Of a stretch of DNA of 64,000 bases, positions 28,095 to 36,613 are shown one piece after another. Below the pieces are notes generated by a model. The model saw nothing but the letters and a program-made list of their open reading frames with translations. It made no database searches and was not told the origin of the DNA. The position numbers and the translations under genes are program-made. The DNA comes from CAYJNO01 sp964371715. Its GTDB lineage: Bacteria > Bacillota_I > Bacilli_A > Erysipelotrichales > Erysipelotrichaceae. Where the stretch lies: contig CAYJNO010000007.1 of NCBI GenBank assembly GCA_964371715.1, positions 1-64,000 on the forward strand, written 5' to 3'. How positions within the stretch are numbered: the first letter of the stretch is position 1; each line of letters starts with the position of its first letter.

Positions 28095-28721
28095 TTATTT
28101 ATTATTTTTTTGTAAATGCGCTGTAATTTTAGTACAAATCATATCAATAGCAACATGATTTGAACCTCCTTCTGGAATAATCAAGTCCGCATTTTTCTTA
28201 GTAGGTTCAACAAATAAATCATGCATAACACGAACAACGCTAACATATTGTTCAATTACACTATCTATTGTACGACCTCTTTCCTTAACATCTCTTATTA
28301 ATCTTCTAATAAATCTTACATCACTTGCAGTGTCAACAAATAATTTAATGTCTAATAATTCCATGATTTTTGCATTTTCTAAGACAAATAAACCTTCAAT
28401 AATAATTACTTGTGTTGGATCAATAACTTCAACTTCTTCTGCTCTATTATGAACTGTAAAATCATAAATTGGCTTAGAAATTTTCTTTCCGTTAATTAAA
28501 TCATTAAAATGTTCAAACATTAGTTCTGTATCGAATGCATTTGGATGATCGTAGTTAGTTTTTAATCTTTCATCCATTGTAAGATGTGTTTGATCTTTGT
28601 AATAATCATCTGCTCTAATAATTTTAACAGATGAATTTTGGTATGATTCTTTCAATTTCATCGCGATTGATGATTTTCCAGAAGCACTACCCCCTGCAAT
28701 TCCTATAACAATTGGTTTCAT
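28095..28721 (-). CDS. udk: Uridine kinase
   Basis: A 208-residue P-loop kinase that phosphorylates uridine and cytidine in pyrimidine salvage. P-loop GGSASGKSS is at residues 10-18. The substrate segment YYKDQTHL and the lid RLIRDVKERGR are present, and the length matches family members. It overlaps the mltG stop by one base, keeping the Firmicutes order mltG-udk-greA, here without the peptidases that often sit between. Confidence 0.95.
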   Translation of the reverse strand: MKPIVIGIAGGSASGKSSIAMKLKESYQNSSVKIIRADDYYKDQTHLTMDERLKTNYDHPNAFDTELMFEHFNDLINGKKISKPIYDFTVHNRAEEVEVIDPTQVIIIEGLFVLENAKIMELLDIKLFVDTASDVRFIRRLIRDVKERGRTIDSVIEQYVSVVRVMHDLFVEPTKKNADLIIPEGGSNHVAIDMICTKITAHLQKNNK

Positions 28722-29815
28722 TAGAAATTTAACCCAAATTTCTCAACATAATCTAAATGTTGTTCGTATGTAGATGAATAATATACATCTCCTGTTCCAT
28801 TTACATCCGCAACAAAGTATAAATAATCACTTTCTATTGGATTTAAAACTGCATTTAAAGCATCACGTCCAAAACTTTTAATAGGACCTGGTGTTAAACC
28901 TGGATAAATATATGTATTGTATGGTGAGTTTACATCAGGGTTTGTTTCACACACCGTCCAATCATCTGCATCAGTCATATCAACTGCATAACAAATCGAT
29001 ACACTTACTTGAAGTAGCATATCTTGATTAATTCTATTTAATAATACACCTGCAACTAATCCCATATCACCTGGTTTTCCAGCTTCTGCTTGTACAATTG
29101 AAGCTAGAGTAAATATTTCATGTACTGAAAATTCACTTGCAAGAATTTGTGATTCAAATTCTTTGTATAAAGCAAGAGTTCCATCTAACATTTTTTCTGT
29201 AACTTGCTTTGGTGTTGTTTCTACAAAGAAATTATAAGTGTTTGGATGTAAATATCCTTCTAATATATATCTAACATCTGAATGGAAAGCATCTTCAGTA
29301 ATAAATGGATATTTTTCCATTAACTTTCTAATCTCTTCTTCATTATTCCAATAAGCTAATAATTCATCTGACGTTACATTTGTTTTACTAGATATTTTAG
29401 TAGCCATATCTTTTAGCCAATCACCTTCAATAAAAGTAATTGATACTTCATTTGACTCAATATTAGAGGCATCACTTAAGTAATCTAATATATCATTAGT
29501 ACTCATAGCACTATTGATGTAAAATGCACCACTTTTAAGTTCAGGATTTACTGCTCTAAAATATAACATTGCTGAAAATTCATCTCTTATAAACCCTTTA
29601 GCTTCTAAGTTTGCTATTACTTGAGTTGCACTTTGACCTGGTTGAATTTCAAAGTATCTATCTGCAGCATTTTCATTTAATTTACCTAAATTTAAAACAA
29701 CATAAACTACAGCTGCACAAACAATCAGCAATATTGATAAAACGACAATTAATATAATTCTTCCAATACTATTTTTTTTACTTCTCTTCTTGCTCATTGT
29801 CGCCATCCATCTCAT
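28721..29815 (-). CDS. mltG: Endolytic murein transglycosylase MltG (YceG-like)
   Basis: About 364 residues: a basic N-terminus, one membrane helix (about 20-42), a LysM-like linker region, and the YceG catalytic domain with EAGKPGDMGLVAGVLLNR and YPGLTPGPIKSFG. MltG cuts nascent glycan strands and sets their length. The start is uncertain: ATGs at 29815, 29806 and 29797 are in frame, all within the end of the upstream DUF1292 gene, and none has a strong ribosome site, suggesting coupling. Confidence 0.94.
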   Translation of the reverse strand: MRWMATMSKKRSKKNSIGRIILIVVLSILLIVCAAVVYVVLNLGKLNENAADRYFEIQPGQSATQVIANLEAKGFIRDEFSAMLYFRAVNPELKSGAFYINSAMSTNDILDYLSDASNIESNEVSITFIEGDWLKDMATKISSKTNVTSDELLAYWNNEEEIRKLMEKYPFITEDAFHSDVRYILEGYLHPNTYNFFVETTPKQVTEKMLDGTLALYKEFESQILASEFSVHEIFTLASIVQAEAGKPGDMGLVAGVLLNRINQDMLLQVSVSICYAVDMTDADDWTVCETNPDVNSPYNTYIYPGLTPGPIKSFGRDALNAVLNPIESDYLYFVADVNGTGDVYYSSTYEQHLDYVEKFGLNF

Positions 29816-30047
29816 CTACGAATGTATTAAATACTTCTTCAATCATTTCATATTCTTTTTCTTCAGTTATTTGTTCTAAGTTACCTTCTTCATCATAACT
29901 ACAAACAAAAGTTTCTCCACTTTCATCTTTTGGATCTGTGAATACAACGTATGATTTATTAAAATCATCATTTTCAAAAGTGAATAATATTTCCATTTCC
30001 TTTTGTGTTCCATCATCCTCGATGATAATTAATTTGTTTGAATCCAT
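29778..30047 (-). CDS. yrzB: DUF1292 protein (YrzB)
   Basis: An 89-residue acidic protein of the DUF1292 family (ITEEKEYEMIEEVFNTF). Function is unknown in the family, but its place between yqgF and mltG is conserved in Firmicutes. The end overlaps mltG by 38 bases. Confidence 0.9.
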   Translation of the reverse strand: MDSNKLIIIEDDGTQKEMEILFTFENDDFNKSYVVFTDPKDESGETFVCSYDEEGNLEQITEEKEYEMIEEVFNTFVDEMDGDNEQEEK

Positions 30048-30060
30048 TTTATATTCTCCT

Positions 30061-30477
30061 TTATTTACTATCTAAATAACCTTGTAGTATTACTACTGCA
30101 GCCATCTTATCTACAACTTTGCGTCTTTTTTCTCGTGACATGTTACCTTCAATTAAAATTTTATTTGCAGTAACTGATGTTAATCTCTCATCCCAAAGAA
30201 TTACTTTTACATCATTCATTTTTTCTAATGATTCTTTAAAATCAATTGAAATTTGTGCTCTAATACCAACATCACCATTCATATGTTTTGGCAAACCTAA
30301 AACTACTTCATCTACATTATTTAATTTAATGAATTTTGAAGTATATTCTAAAGCACTTTCATAATCATCTTCTGCAAAACGAAAAACTTCTACTGGAGAA
30401 GCTATCATTTTCATTAAATCACTTTGAGCAACACCTAAAGTTTTTGAACCTAAATCTAAACCAATAGCTCTTTTCAT
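30061..30477 (-). CDS. yqgF: RuvX/YqgF RNase H-like nuclease
   Basis: A 138-residue RNase H-fold protein (ruvX). The first catalytic aspartate is in GLDLGSKTLGVAQSD, and LWDERLTS and DKMAAVVILQ supply the later acids. The family is named as a putative Holliday junction resolvase and is implicated in 16S rRNA 5' end processing. It follows the IreB gene directly. Confidence 0.94.
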   Translation of the reverse strand: MKRAIGLDLGSKTLGVAQSDLMKMIASPVEVFRFAEDDYESALEYTSKFIKLNNVDEVVLGLPKHMNGDVGIRAQISIDFKESLEKMNDVKVILWDERLTSVTANKILIEGNMSREKRRKVVDKMAAVVILQGYLDSK

Positions 30478-30738
30478 TTATTTATTGCCCTCTAAATAAA
30501 AGCGTACTAATTCTTCAATAATTTCATATCTTTCTACAGATTGAATAATATTTCTTGCATTTTTATGACTTGAAATATAAGCAGGATCATTAGATATCAA
30601 ATAACCAGATAATTGACTTACAGCATTATAGCCTCTTTCATTTAAGGCATCATTAGTTAAATTTAAAACTGATTTTATATTATCTCTACGGACAGCGTCG
30701 GCTTCAAACGGCATTGTTTCTGTTAATTTATTTGTCAT
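30478..30738 (-). CDS. IreB-family regulatory phosphoprotein (YrzL)
   Basis: An 86-residue member of UPF0297, whose Enterococcus member IreB is a substrate of the PASTA kinase IreK and affects cephalosporin resistance. Family motifs AVRRDNIKSVL and SNDPAYISSHKNAR are clear. I start at the ATG at 30738 with GAAGGTAGG ahead; a GTG 18 bases upstream is less likely. It matters here because a kinase-less PASTA protein is at 45612-48143. The usual upstream neighbour alaS is absent. Confidence 0.93.
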   Translation of the reverse strand: MTNKLTETMPFEADAVRRDNIKSVLNLTNDALNERGYNAVSQLSGYLISNDPAYISSHKNARNIIQSVERYEIIEELVRFYLEGNK

Positions 30739-30830
30739 ATTTTTACCTACCTTCACTATAATGATATCTTAATTTACGCAATAAATAAAGCGTATGCATA
30801 AAAAAACTCAAAAATATCAATATATAAATA

Positions 30831-30858
30831 AAAAACTTGATTTTTTTATCAAGTTTTT
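30831..30858 (-). terminator. Terminator of the hexokinase gene
   Basis: A 10-bp stem (30831-30840 with 30849-30858) with an 8-base loop of T and A, just after the hexokinase stop codon. A-rich sequence on the plus strand gives the T tract on the minus strand. Confidence 0.7.
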
Positions 30859-30867
30859 ATCACTAAT

Positions 30868-32118
30868 TTATAAAACAGCTATTGCACTACCGATTAGATT
30901 TAAATCTTCTCCACTTAATAGCTCATAGTATGTTGAATGTTCTTTTACTAAATAATCTTTTAAATAATAATCAAATTTTTCTTTGAAATCTTTTAATTTA
31001 AAGAAAGTTGATCCTTCACAAACAATGGCAAATGGTTTAGTTATATCCTTACCTTTATTTGTTTTTAAAATAGTAGCACTAATTTTAATTGCACATATTT
31101 TTGCAGCTCTTTCCACTAGTTTATCAATTATTTCATATATAACTTTACGATCATCATCATTAGAAAGACATTTCACAATATCATTTTCTGCATTAAAGCA
31201 ATCATTTAAATATAAACTTGCATGAATTAATTCAAAATCTTTAATTTGTTTAAGTTTATCATAGCAAGTCTCCGTGATAAGTCCTTCTTCACCAGCTTTT
31301 AGTAAAGTTAGGTAAATTACTTCACCAAGATAACGACCAGAAACCATTTTTTCTAATAATTGTGCTCCTGGATTATTTGTTGTTTTATCATATTCAATAT
31401 CAATAGTCCCTAATGGAAGATTAGCATAATTACCACTTTCCATATTATAAATTCTTCCACTATCTTCTGTATAACAAGCATTTACACCAGTCCCAAAGAT
31501 AAATCCTATAAACCCATCGAATTCTCGTGCTGCATAAACACCTTTTCCACCTAATAAAGTTGCAACAGTATCATTCAAAACAGCAACTTCACGTTTTAAA
31601 CCATCTATACTTTCAAGCTTATCAACTAAAATAGCTCCAACTTTTTTATCAACGATACTTGGTGCCATAATTCCTTTTGTCCATTCAATTAACTTTGCAT
31701 CTCTATCTTCTGTAGTTATTGCAGGATACGAGAAACAATAACCTAATTTATCTAGGTTTGTCATCACGTTTTTTGATGCATCTGCAAGTGCATTTAAAAA
31801 CTCATCTTCACTTACTTCAACTTTAACTCCAGGCATACTCGTTTTATATAAATCATTAATAGAAACATTATAGTCTTTATCAAAGCTTACTTTAGCGACT
31901 CTTAAATTAGTTCCTCCAGCATCCATTACCATAACTTCTTTTTCAGTAGTAACATCACTTTTTAAATCGATATATGTATCGATCATTTTTAATGAACCAC
32001 CTTCCCTATTTAATCCTTTTTCCATCTCTTCTATAAATTTATTTGTTTCCAAATTCATATCTAAGTTTTGATAATTCATTCCATACTTGTTTAAAAAGTT
32101 AACAACATTTAATTTCAT
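30868..32118 (-). CDS. Hexokinase of the eukaryotic-like family
   Basis: A 416-residue sugar kinase with the hexokinase-type phosphate motif MDAGGTNLRVAKV, the sugar-binding FSYPAI and NDTVATLLGG segments, and the FGTGVNACY adenosine-site motif. These are patterns of the hexokinase family better known from eukaryotes, rather than the ROK-type glucokinase common in Firmicutes. It would phosphorylate glucose or related sugars with ATP. It is a single-gene unit divergent from rpmB. The AGGAGG ribosome site is 13 bases from the ATG, which is long. Confidence 0.88.
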   Translation of the reverse strand: MKLNVVNFLNKYGMNYQNLDMNLETNKFIEEMEKGLNREGGSLKMIDTYIDLKSDVTTEKEVMVMDAGGTNLRVAKVSFDKDYNVSINDLYKTSMPGVKVEVSEDEFLNALADASKNVMTNLDKLGYCFSYPAITTEDRDAKLIEWTKGIMAPSIVDKKVGAILVDKLESIDGLKREVAVLNDTVATLLGGKGVYAAREFDGFIGFIFGTGVNACYTEDSGRIYNMESGNYANLPLGTIDIEYDKTTNNPGAQLLEKMVSGRYLGEVIYLTLLKAGEEGLITETCYDKLKQIKDFELIHASLYLNDCFNAENDIVKCLSNDDDRKVIYEIIDKLVERAAKICAIKISATILKTNKGKDITKPFAIVCEGSTFFKLKDFKEKFDYYLKDYLVKEHSTYYELLSGEDLNLIGSAIAVL

Positions 32119-32238
32119 TCTAGCTTTTATGCCTCCTTTGTTTTATACTATTATTATATTATAAATATATAATATTAAAATGATTTTTGTTTAAATATTA
32201 CATTGTTTTAAAATATGTATTAAATTTCATATTTTATA

Positions 32239-32267
32239 TTGCATATTATGCTATACTATGATATATT
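32239..32267 (+). promoter_or_regulatory. Candidate rpmB promoter
   Basis: TTGCAT (32239-32244), a 17-base spacer and TATATT (32262-32267). Start of transcription would be about 30 bases before the rpmB ATG, which has a strong AAGGAGGGG ribosome site. Confidence 0.5.
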
Positions 32268-32305
32268 ATTTAAGCACAAATTAATGATGGAAGGAGGGGT
32301 TAGAT

Positions 32306-32500
32306 ATGTCAAGAGTATGTGCCATAACTGGTAAAAAAGCGTTATCTGGTAACAAACGTTCACACTCACTTCATGCTACTCGTCGTAAATGGAATGTTAA
32401 TTTGCAAACTGTTAAAGTAGTAATTGATGGTAAACCTCAAAAAGTACGTATGTCAGCTCGTGCTTTAAAAACGCTTAAAGCAAAACAAAACGTTGCATAA
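32306..32500 (+). CDS. rpmB: 50S ribosomal protein L28
   Basis: A 64-residue basic protein with the L28 pattern: CAITGKKALSGNKRSHS at the start and KVRMSARALKTLK near the end. Only one cysteine is near the start, so it is not the zinc-ribbon form. It is a single-gene unit with its own promoter and terminator. Confidence 0.96.
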   Translation: MSRVCAITGKKALSGNKRSHSLHATRRKWNVNLQTVKVVIDGKPQKVRMSARALKTLKAKQNVA

Positions 32501-32504
32501 AAAT

Positions 32505-32527
32505 AGACGATTCACTCGTCTTTTTTT
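32505..32527 (+). terminator. rpmB terminator
   Basis: A 6-bp stem (32505-32510 with 32516-32521), a 5-base loop and a run of seven T, starting 5 bases after the stop codon. Confidence 0.85.
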
Positions 32528-32558
32528 ATGAGTATACTACATAGTTTACAAATTAAAT

Positions 32559-32577
32559 GCTCTAACTATGTTAGAGC
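32559..32577. other. Perfect stem-loop in the convergent gap
   Basis: An 8-bp perfect stem (32559-32566 with 32570-32577) with a 3-base loop and no T run on either side. It sits between two terminators, so it may be an accessory terminator element, a small RNA structure, or chance. Confidence 0.5.
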
Positions 32578-32591
32578 AAGTGTTTAAAGTT

Positions 32592-32619
32592 AAAGGGAGA
32601 ATAAATTTATTCTCCCTTT
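32592..32619. terminator. Bidirectional terminator (perfect palindrome)
   Basis: A 28-base perfect palindrome (32592-32605 with 32606-32619) with A and T feet, right after the stop of the membrane protein gene at 32623. Confidence 0.8.
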
Positions 32620-32622
32620 TTA

Positions 32623-33705
32623 TTATCCTAAAGCATATTCTTCAATATAATTTTTAATATCTTTAACATATCCGGTAGTATTACCTTTTTTAATTACTAT
32701 ATCTATTAAAGGTTTTGCCTCTTCTATTCGATTTAGATGCATTAAACAAATTGCCTTTTTTGAAGCTATAATAACTTCATCTAATTCATTTAAAATTAAA
32801 TAGTTATCATACAATCTTAAACATTCCATATAATTTTTATAATATAGATTATGTACTATATTTAATTTATTTAAGCCATCTAACATAAACTCTTTATCTT
32901 TTTGCTGTCCATATATTTGTCGTAATTCTTCATAATCTTGATCATTATAGTCTAACATTAACATTGTTTGTTTATACATCAATGTTTGCTTAATAAAGTC
33001 ATATGATTCTAAAACAATTTTTGCTAATTCTAAATCACCATGATAAATCAATAAATTTACATATATTTGACATAAATAAAAATTATGATAACGTTCCACA
33101 TAATCTTTAAATAGTGGTAAAACAATCTGTGGGTTACACTCTTTATAAATAATATCATCAAAGATACTGATTGCTCTATTATACATATTTAGTGATACTT
33201 TAAAATATAATAAAATAAGCATCATTGATGAAATCATAATAATAGCTAATCCAATAATTGATGATTTAAATATACTAACTGAAATAATTCCAATAACTAC
33301 TACACAAAGAATAAATAAATATTTTACAAGACTAACAAAAAACATTTCTTTGATAAACTTTTTATCTAACTCTTTAATTTTTTCATCTTCAATAAAGACT
33401 TTTCTATTTATTTTTTTATTTAAAAGATATATTGTTTCAATTGGCAATAATAATATTACAAATGGACTTGTAATAGCGCAAAATAATATTCCTAAAATAA
33501 ACATTATATATTTTAGGATATTCTTATTACTAAAATATATATTTACAACTTTTATATAAAATATATAATGAATAATACTGTAAAACAATAGTGATACTAT
33601 AATTCCAAAAACATTAAGCATATCATTTAATATAAAAAACATGCTTAATGATAGAGTACAAATTACTTGTTGTTCAAACAAAGATTTAATACGATAATAA
33701 TTCAT
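32623..33705 (-). CDS. Membrane protein with TPR-like C-terminus, function unknown
   Basis: A 360-residue protein I do not recognise. Residues 1-90 hold about three hydrophobic segments, a short charged loop follows (about 95-115), then two more membrane helices (about 120-180). The C-terminal 170 residues are soluble and helical, with repeating blocks suggestive of tetratricopeptide repeats (for example KAICLMHLNRIEEAKPLID). Such proteins often act as membrane-bound scaffolds. It is followed by a terminator and lies 25 bases downstream of aspA, possibly in the same transcript. Confidence 0.75.
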   Translation of the reverse strand: MNYYRIKSLFEQQVICTLSLSMFFILNDMLNVFGIIVSLLFYSIIHYIFYIKVVNIYFSNKNILKYIMFILGILFCAITSPFVILLLPIETIYLLNKKINRKVFIEDEKIKELDKKFIKEMFFVSLVKYLFILCVVVIGIISVSIFKSSIIGLAIIMISSMMLILLYFKVSLNMYNRAISIFDDIIYKECNPQIVLPLFKDYVERYHNFYLCQIYVNLLIYHGDLELAKIVLESYDFIKQTLMYKQTMLMLDYNDQDYEELRQIYGQQKDKEFMLDGLNKLNIVHNLYYKNYMECLRLYDNYLILNELDEVIIASKKAICLMHLNRIEEAKPLIDIVIKKGNTTGYVKDIKNYIEEYALG

Positions 33706-33730
33706 AATTCCCCTTTTTAATATAAATTAT

Positions 33731-35170
33731 TTACTTCTTTTTATTAGATTTACGTTTTAATAATTTGCTTCCAGGAATACCTGGTTTTGTCATTGCATTT
33801 ATATCTAATATTTCATCTAGTTCTTCTTTAGTTAATAAACTATTCTCTAAAATAAGTTCCTTTAATTTTCGATTCTCATTAAGTGCTTGTTTAGATAATT
33901 TTGAAGCTTGACTATAACCAATATGTGGTGCAAGTGCTGTAGCCGTACCTAATGAAATATCAACTAAATTAGCACAATGAGCTTTATTTGCTACAATATC
34001 AACAACACAATTCTCTCTTAAGGTATAACATGCACGTGAAATAATTTCTATGCTTTGAAATAAATTATAAAATAAAACTGGTTCAAATACATTAAGTTCC
34101 ATTTGCCCTGCCTCTGCCGCTTTTAGAATTGTTACATCATTTCCAAATACTTGGAAGCATACTTGATTTACAACTTCTGGAATAACAGGATTTACTTTAC
34201 CTGGCATTATAGAAGAACCTGGTTGTCTTGATGGTAAAATGATTTCTCCAAATCCTGTTTTTGGACCTGAAGACATTAATCTTAAATCATTACACATCTT
34301 AGATAAATTAACACATAAAGTTTTAAGTGACGAGCTAGCCCATACAAATGGATCAACATTTCTTGTACCATCGATTAAATCTTTACTACTACTTAATTCA
34401 ATATTTGTTATATCACATAAAATTGGTATCAAATAACGACGATATCTTTCATCAGCATTAATTCCTGTACCAACAGCAGTAGCTCCCATATTAACTGATT
34501 TTAAAGTTTGAAATGCTTGCTTAATTCTCTTCATATCTCTAATTAATGATGTAGCAAAGGCATGAAATTCTTGTCCCATAGTAATTGGTACTGCATCTTG
34601 TAAATGTGTTCTACCAAGTTTAATAACTTTATCAAATTCTCTTGCTTTTCTAAGTAGTTCTTCAATTAATAAATCAAGTTCATATAATAAATTATCAACT
34701 AAAAATAAGCAAGTTAGTTTGCCAGCTGTTGGAAAAACATCATTCGTACTTTGCCCAAAATTTATATGATCATTAGGATGGATAAAGTCATAACTACCTA
34801 ATGGATATCCAGCTAATTGTCCAGCTCTATTTGCAATAACTTCATTAGCATTCATATTAACACTTGTTCCAGCTCCACCTTGAATTGAATCTGTAATAAA
34901 AGAATCATTTAATTTACCTTCTATTATTTCATCACATGCCAAAATAATATACTTTAATCTTTCATCATCAATAATACCACACTTGTTATTTGCAATAGCA
35001 CTCGCTTTTTTAACCATTCCTAAAGATTTAATCATAACTGGATGAGTAGTTGTTGAGGTAATGAAAAAGTTTTCAATTGCTCTTGTAGTTTGTGCTCCAT
35101 ATAATGCATCTTTTAATACATTAACCTCACCAATTGAATCTTTTTCAATTCTGTATTTATTGTTTTCCAT
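33731..35170 (-). CDS. aspA: Aspartate ammonia-lyase
   Basis: A 479-residue member of the aspartase/fumarase superfamily, which splits aspartate into fumarate and ammonia. The superfamily signature GSSIMPGKVNP is present, as are GGAGTSVNMNANEVIANRA and GRTHLQDAVPITMGQEF. The N-terminal RIEKDSIGEVNVLKDALYG pattern fits AspA better than class II fumarase. It would supply fumarate and ammonia from aspartate in an anaerobe. The C-terminus ends in a basic lysine-rich tail. Confidence 0.9.
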   Translation of the reverse strand: MENNKYRIEKDSIGEVNVLKDALYGAQTTRAIENFFITSTTTHPVMIKSLGMVKKASAIANNKCGIIDDERLKYIILACDEIIEGKLNDSFITDSIQGGAGTSVNMNANEVIANRAGQLAGYPLGSYDFIHPNDHINFGQSTNDVFPTAGKLTCLFLVDNLLYELDLLIEELLRKAREFDKVIKLGRTHLQDAVPITMGQEFHAFATSLIRDMKRIKQAFQTLKSVNMGATAVGTGINADERYRRYLIPILCDITNIELSSSKDLIDGTRNVDPFVWASSSLKTLCVNLSKMCNDLRLMSSGPKTGFGEIILPSRQPGSSIMPGKVNPVIPEVVNQVCFQVFGNDVTILKAAEAGQMELNVFEPVLFYNLFQSIEIISRACYTLRENCVVDIVANKAHCANLVDISLGTATALAPHIGYSQASKLSKQALNENRKLKELILENSLLTKEELDEILDINAMTKPGIPGSKLLKRKSNKKK

Positions 35171-35243
35171 TTTTTCACCTAATAAAATTTTCTAATAACT
35201 ATATTTTAGCTTATTTAGTTTAACTTGTAACTATAATTTTCAC

Positions 35244-36467
35244 TTATTTTTGTTTTCTTTTTAGTAAATTAAATATTAGTATTAAACAATAAATAAATAA
35301 AATAACTAATGTACATAAAACCCTAATATTGTCTTTATCAATTAAAATATTAATAACAGTAAAATCAATATAATTTATTAAAATATTAATTAATAATATA
35401 CTATTAATCATAATTATAAACTGGATCAAATACAAAATTGAATAGTATTTTTTCATTAAAACATTGAATGATTTTTTTAAAAATCTTTTATCTTCATATT
35501 TTTGAATATCAAAGCTTAAGTTAATTAAGCGATATTTATCATCAAATATTTTTGCAAGATCATCTTTTAAATGATTAAGAAGTAACTTTTCTTTTAAGTA
35601 TGAGACCATTTTATAATTTAATAAATTTAAATTATCTATATATTCAATACTTAGTGCACTATTATATATTTCTTCAAGCTTGATTAAACTCTTCTCATTT
35701 ATATTATTTATTTTGAATTTTTGAATTAACATGATATCTTTAAATAAATAATTTTTGGCAATTAAAATATTTTCAATAATCATATAAATATTAATTATGC
35801 AAGAATATCTATAATCATCAATATCAACTTTATAATAGTTCATCATTTTATCATTCACTATAGTATGTTCTGTTTTACCATAATTATTTTTAATATATAA
35901 ATGATTTTGATGGTTTTGATTATCAGTAATTTCTTCAACTATTGAAAAATTTAGATTTAAACAAGTTAGATCATTGTTTTTTTTCATAATATTTTTTATT
36001 GCTTTAGTATACATTTGTTCAATTGAAGAATAACGATATTTAAATTCTAAATGTGTTAATGAACTTTCTTCATCTAATAGACCCATTAAGTTTTCATCGA
36101 GTAATATATTTTCAAAATCTTTATCTAATATATCATTGTAGCTATATTGTGTTGTTACTATTGAATATCCATCTTTAAATACACTAAAAAAAGCAGATAC
36201 ATCAATTAATTGGTTATCAATGAATAGCTTTATTGATGGTAAAATTATTCGTACTGCATCATTAATTTTTATATTGTCATTATTTTGATAATTTTTTAAA
36301 GCAATAAAAAGATCGTTTTTATAACTATTATCATCAGTTGATTCATCAAATTCCATTTTCAAATCATATAAATCATATTCTTTAATTATATTCAAATAAT
36401 CATCAAATGATGTTTTTTCAGTTTCATCATGATAACTAAAAACCTCTAGTCTACTTATTATCTTCAT
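35244..36467 (-). CDS. Protein with two C-terminal membrane helices, function unknown
   Basis: A 407-residue protein I do not recognise. The first 330 residues are soluble, acidic and rich in D, N and I; a helical, coiled-coil-like stretch lies around 240-335. Two hydrophobic helices follow (about 345-370 and 380-400) and a basic tail KRKQK ends the chain. This topology recalls CorA-type channels, but the GMN motif is absent, so I do not assign it. It lies in its own unit between aspA and the orphan binding protein. Confidence 0.7.
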   Translation of the reverse strand: MKIISRLEVFSYHDETEKTSFDDYLNIIKEYDLYDLKMEFDESTDDNSYKNDLFIALKNYQNNDNIKINDAVRIILPSIKLFIDNQLIDVSAFFSVFKDGYSIVTTQYSYNDILDKDFENILLDENLMGLLDEESSLTHLEFKYRYSSIEQMYTKAIKNIMKKNNDLTCLNLNFSIVEEITDNQNHQNHLYIKNNYGKTEHTIVNDKMMNYYKVDIDDYRYSCIINIYMIIENILIAKNYLFKDIMLIQKFKINNINEKSLIKLEEIYNSALSIEYIDNLNLLNYKMVSYLKEKLLLNHLKDDLAKIFDDKYRLINLSFDIQKYEDKRFLKKSFNVLMKKYYSILYLIQFIIMINSILLINILINYIDFTVINILIDKDNIRVLCTLVILFIYCLILIFNLLKRKQK

Positions 36468-36580
36468 AATTTTCCCCTTTGCTTTTTATTAGTAATGTTA
36501 TTTTTATTTTAACACCAATCTAGTGATAATACTATAATATAACTTTACAAAAATTATTTAAATGTATCTAAATATTAAAA

Positions 36581-36606
36581 AAACTTAAACTAAATAGCTT
36601 AAGTTT
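36581..36606 (-). terminator. Terminator after the orphan substrate-binding protein
   Basis: An 8-bp stem (36581-36588 with 36599-36606) followed on the minus strand by a T run, 8 bases after the stop codon. Confidence 0.65.
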
Positions 36607-36613
36607 AAAGTAA

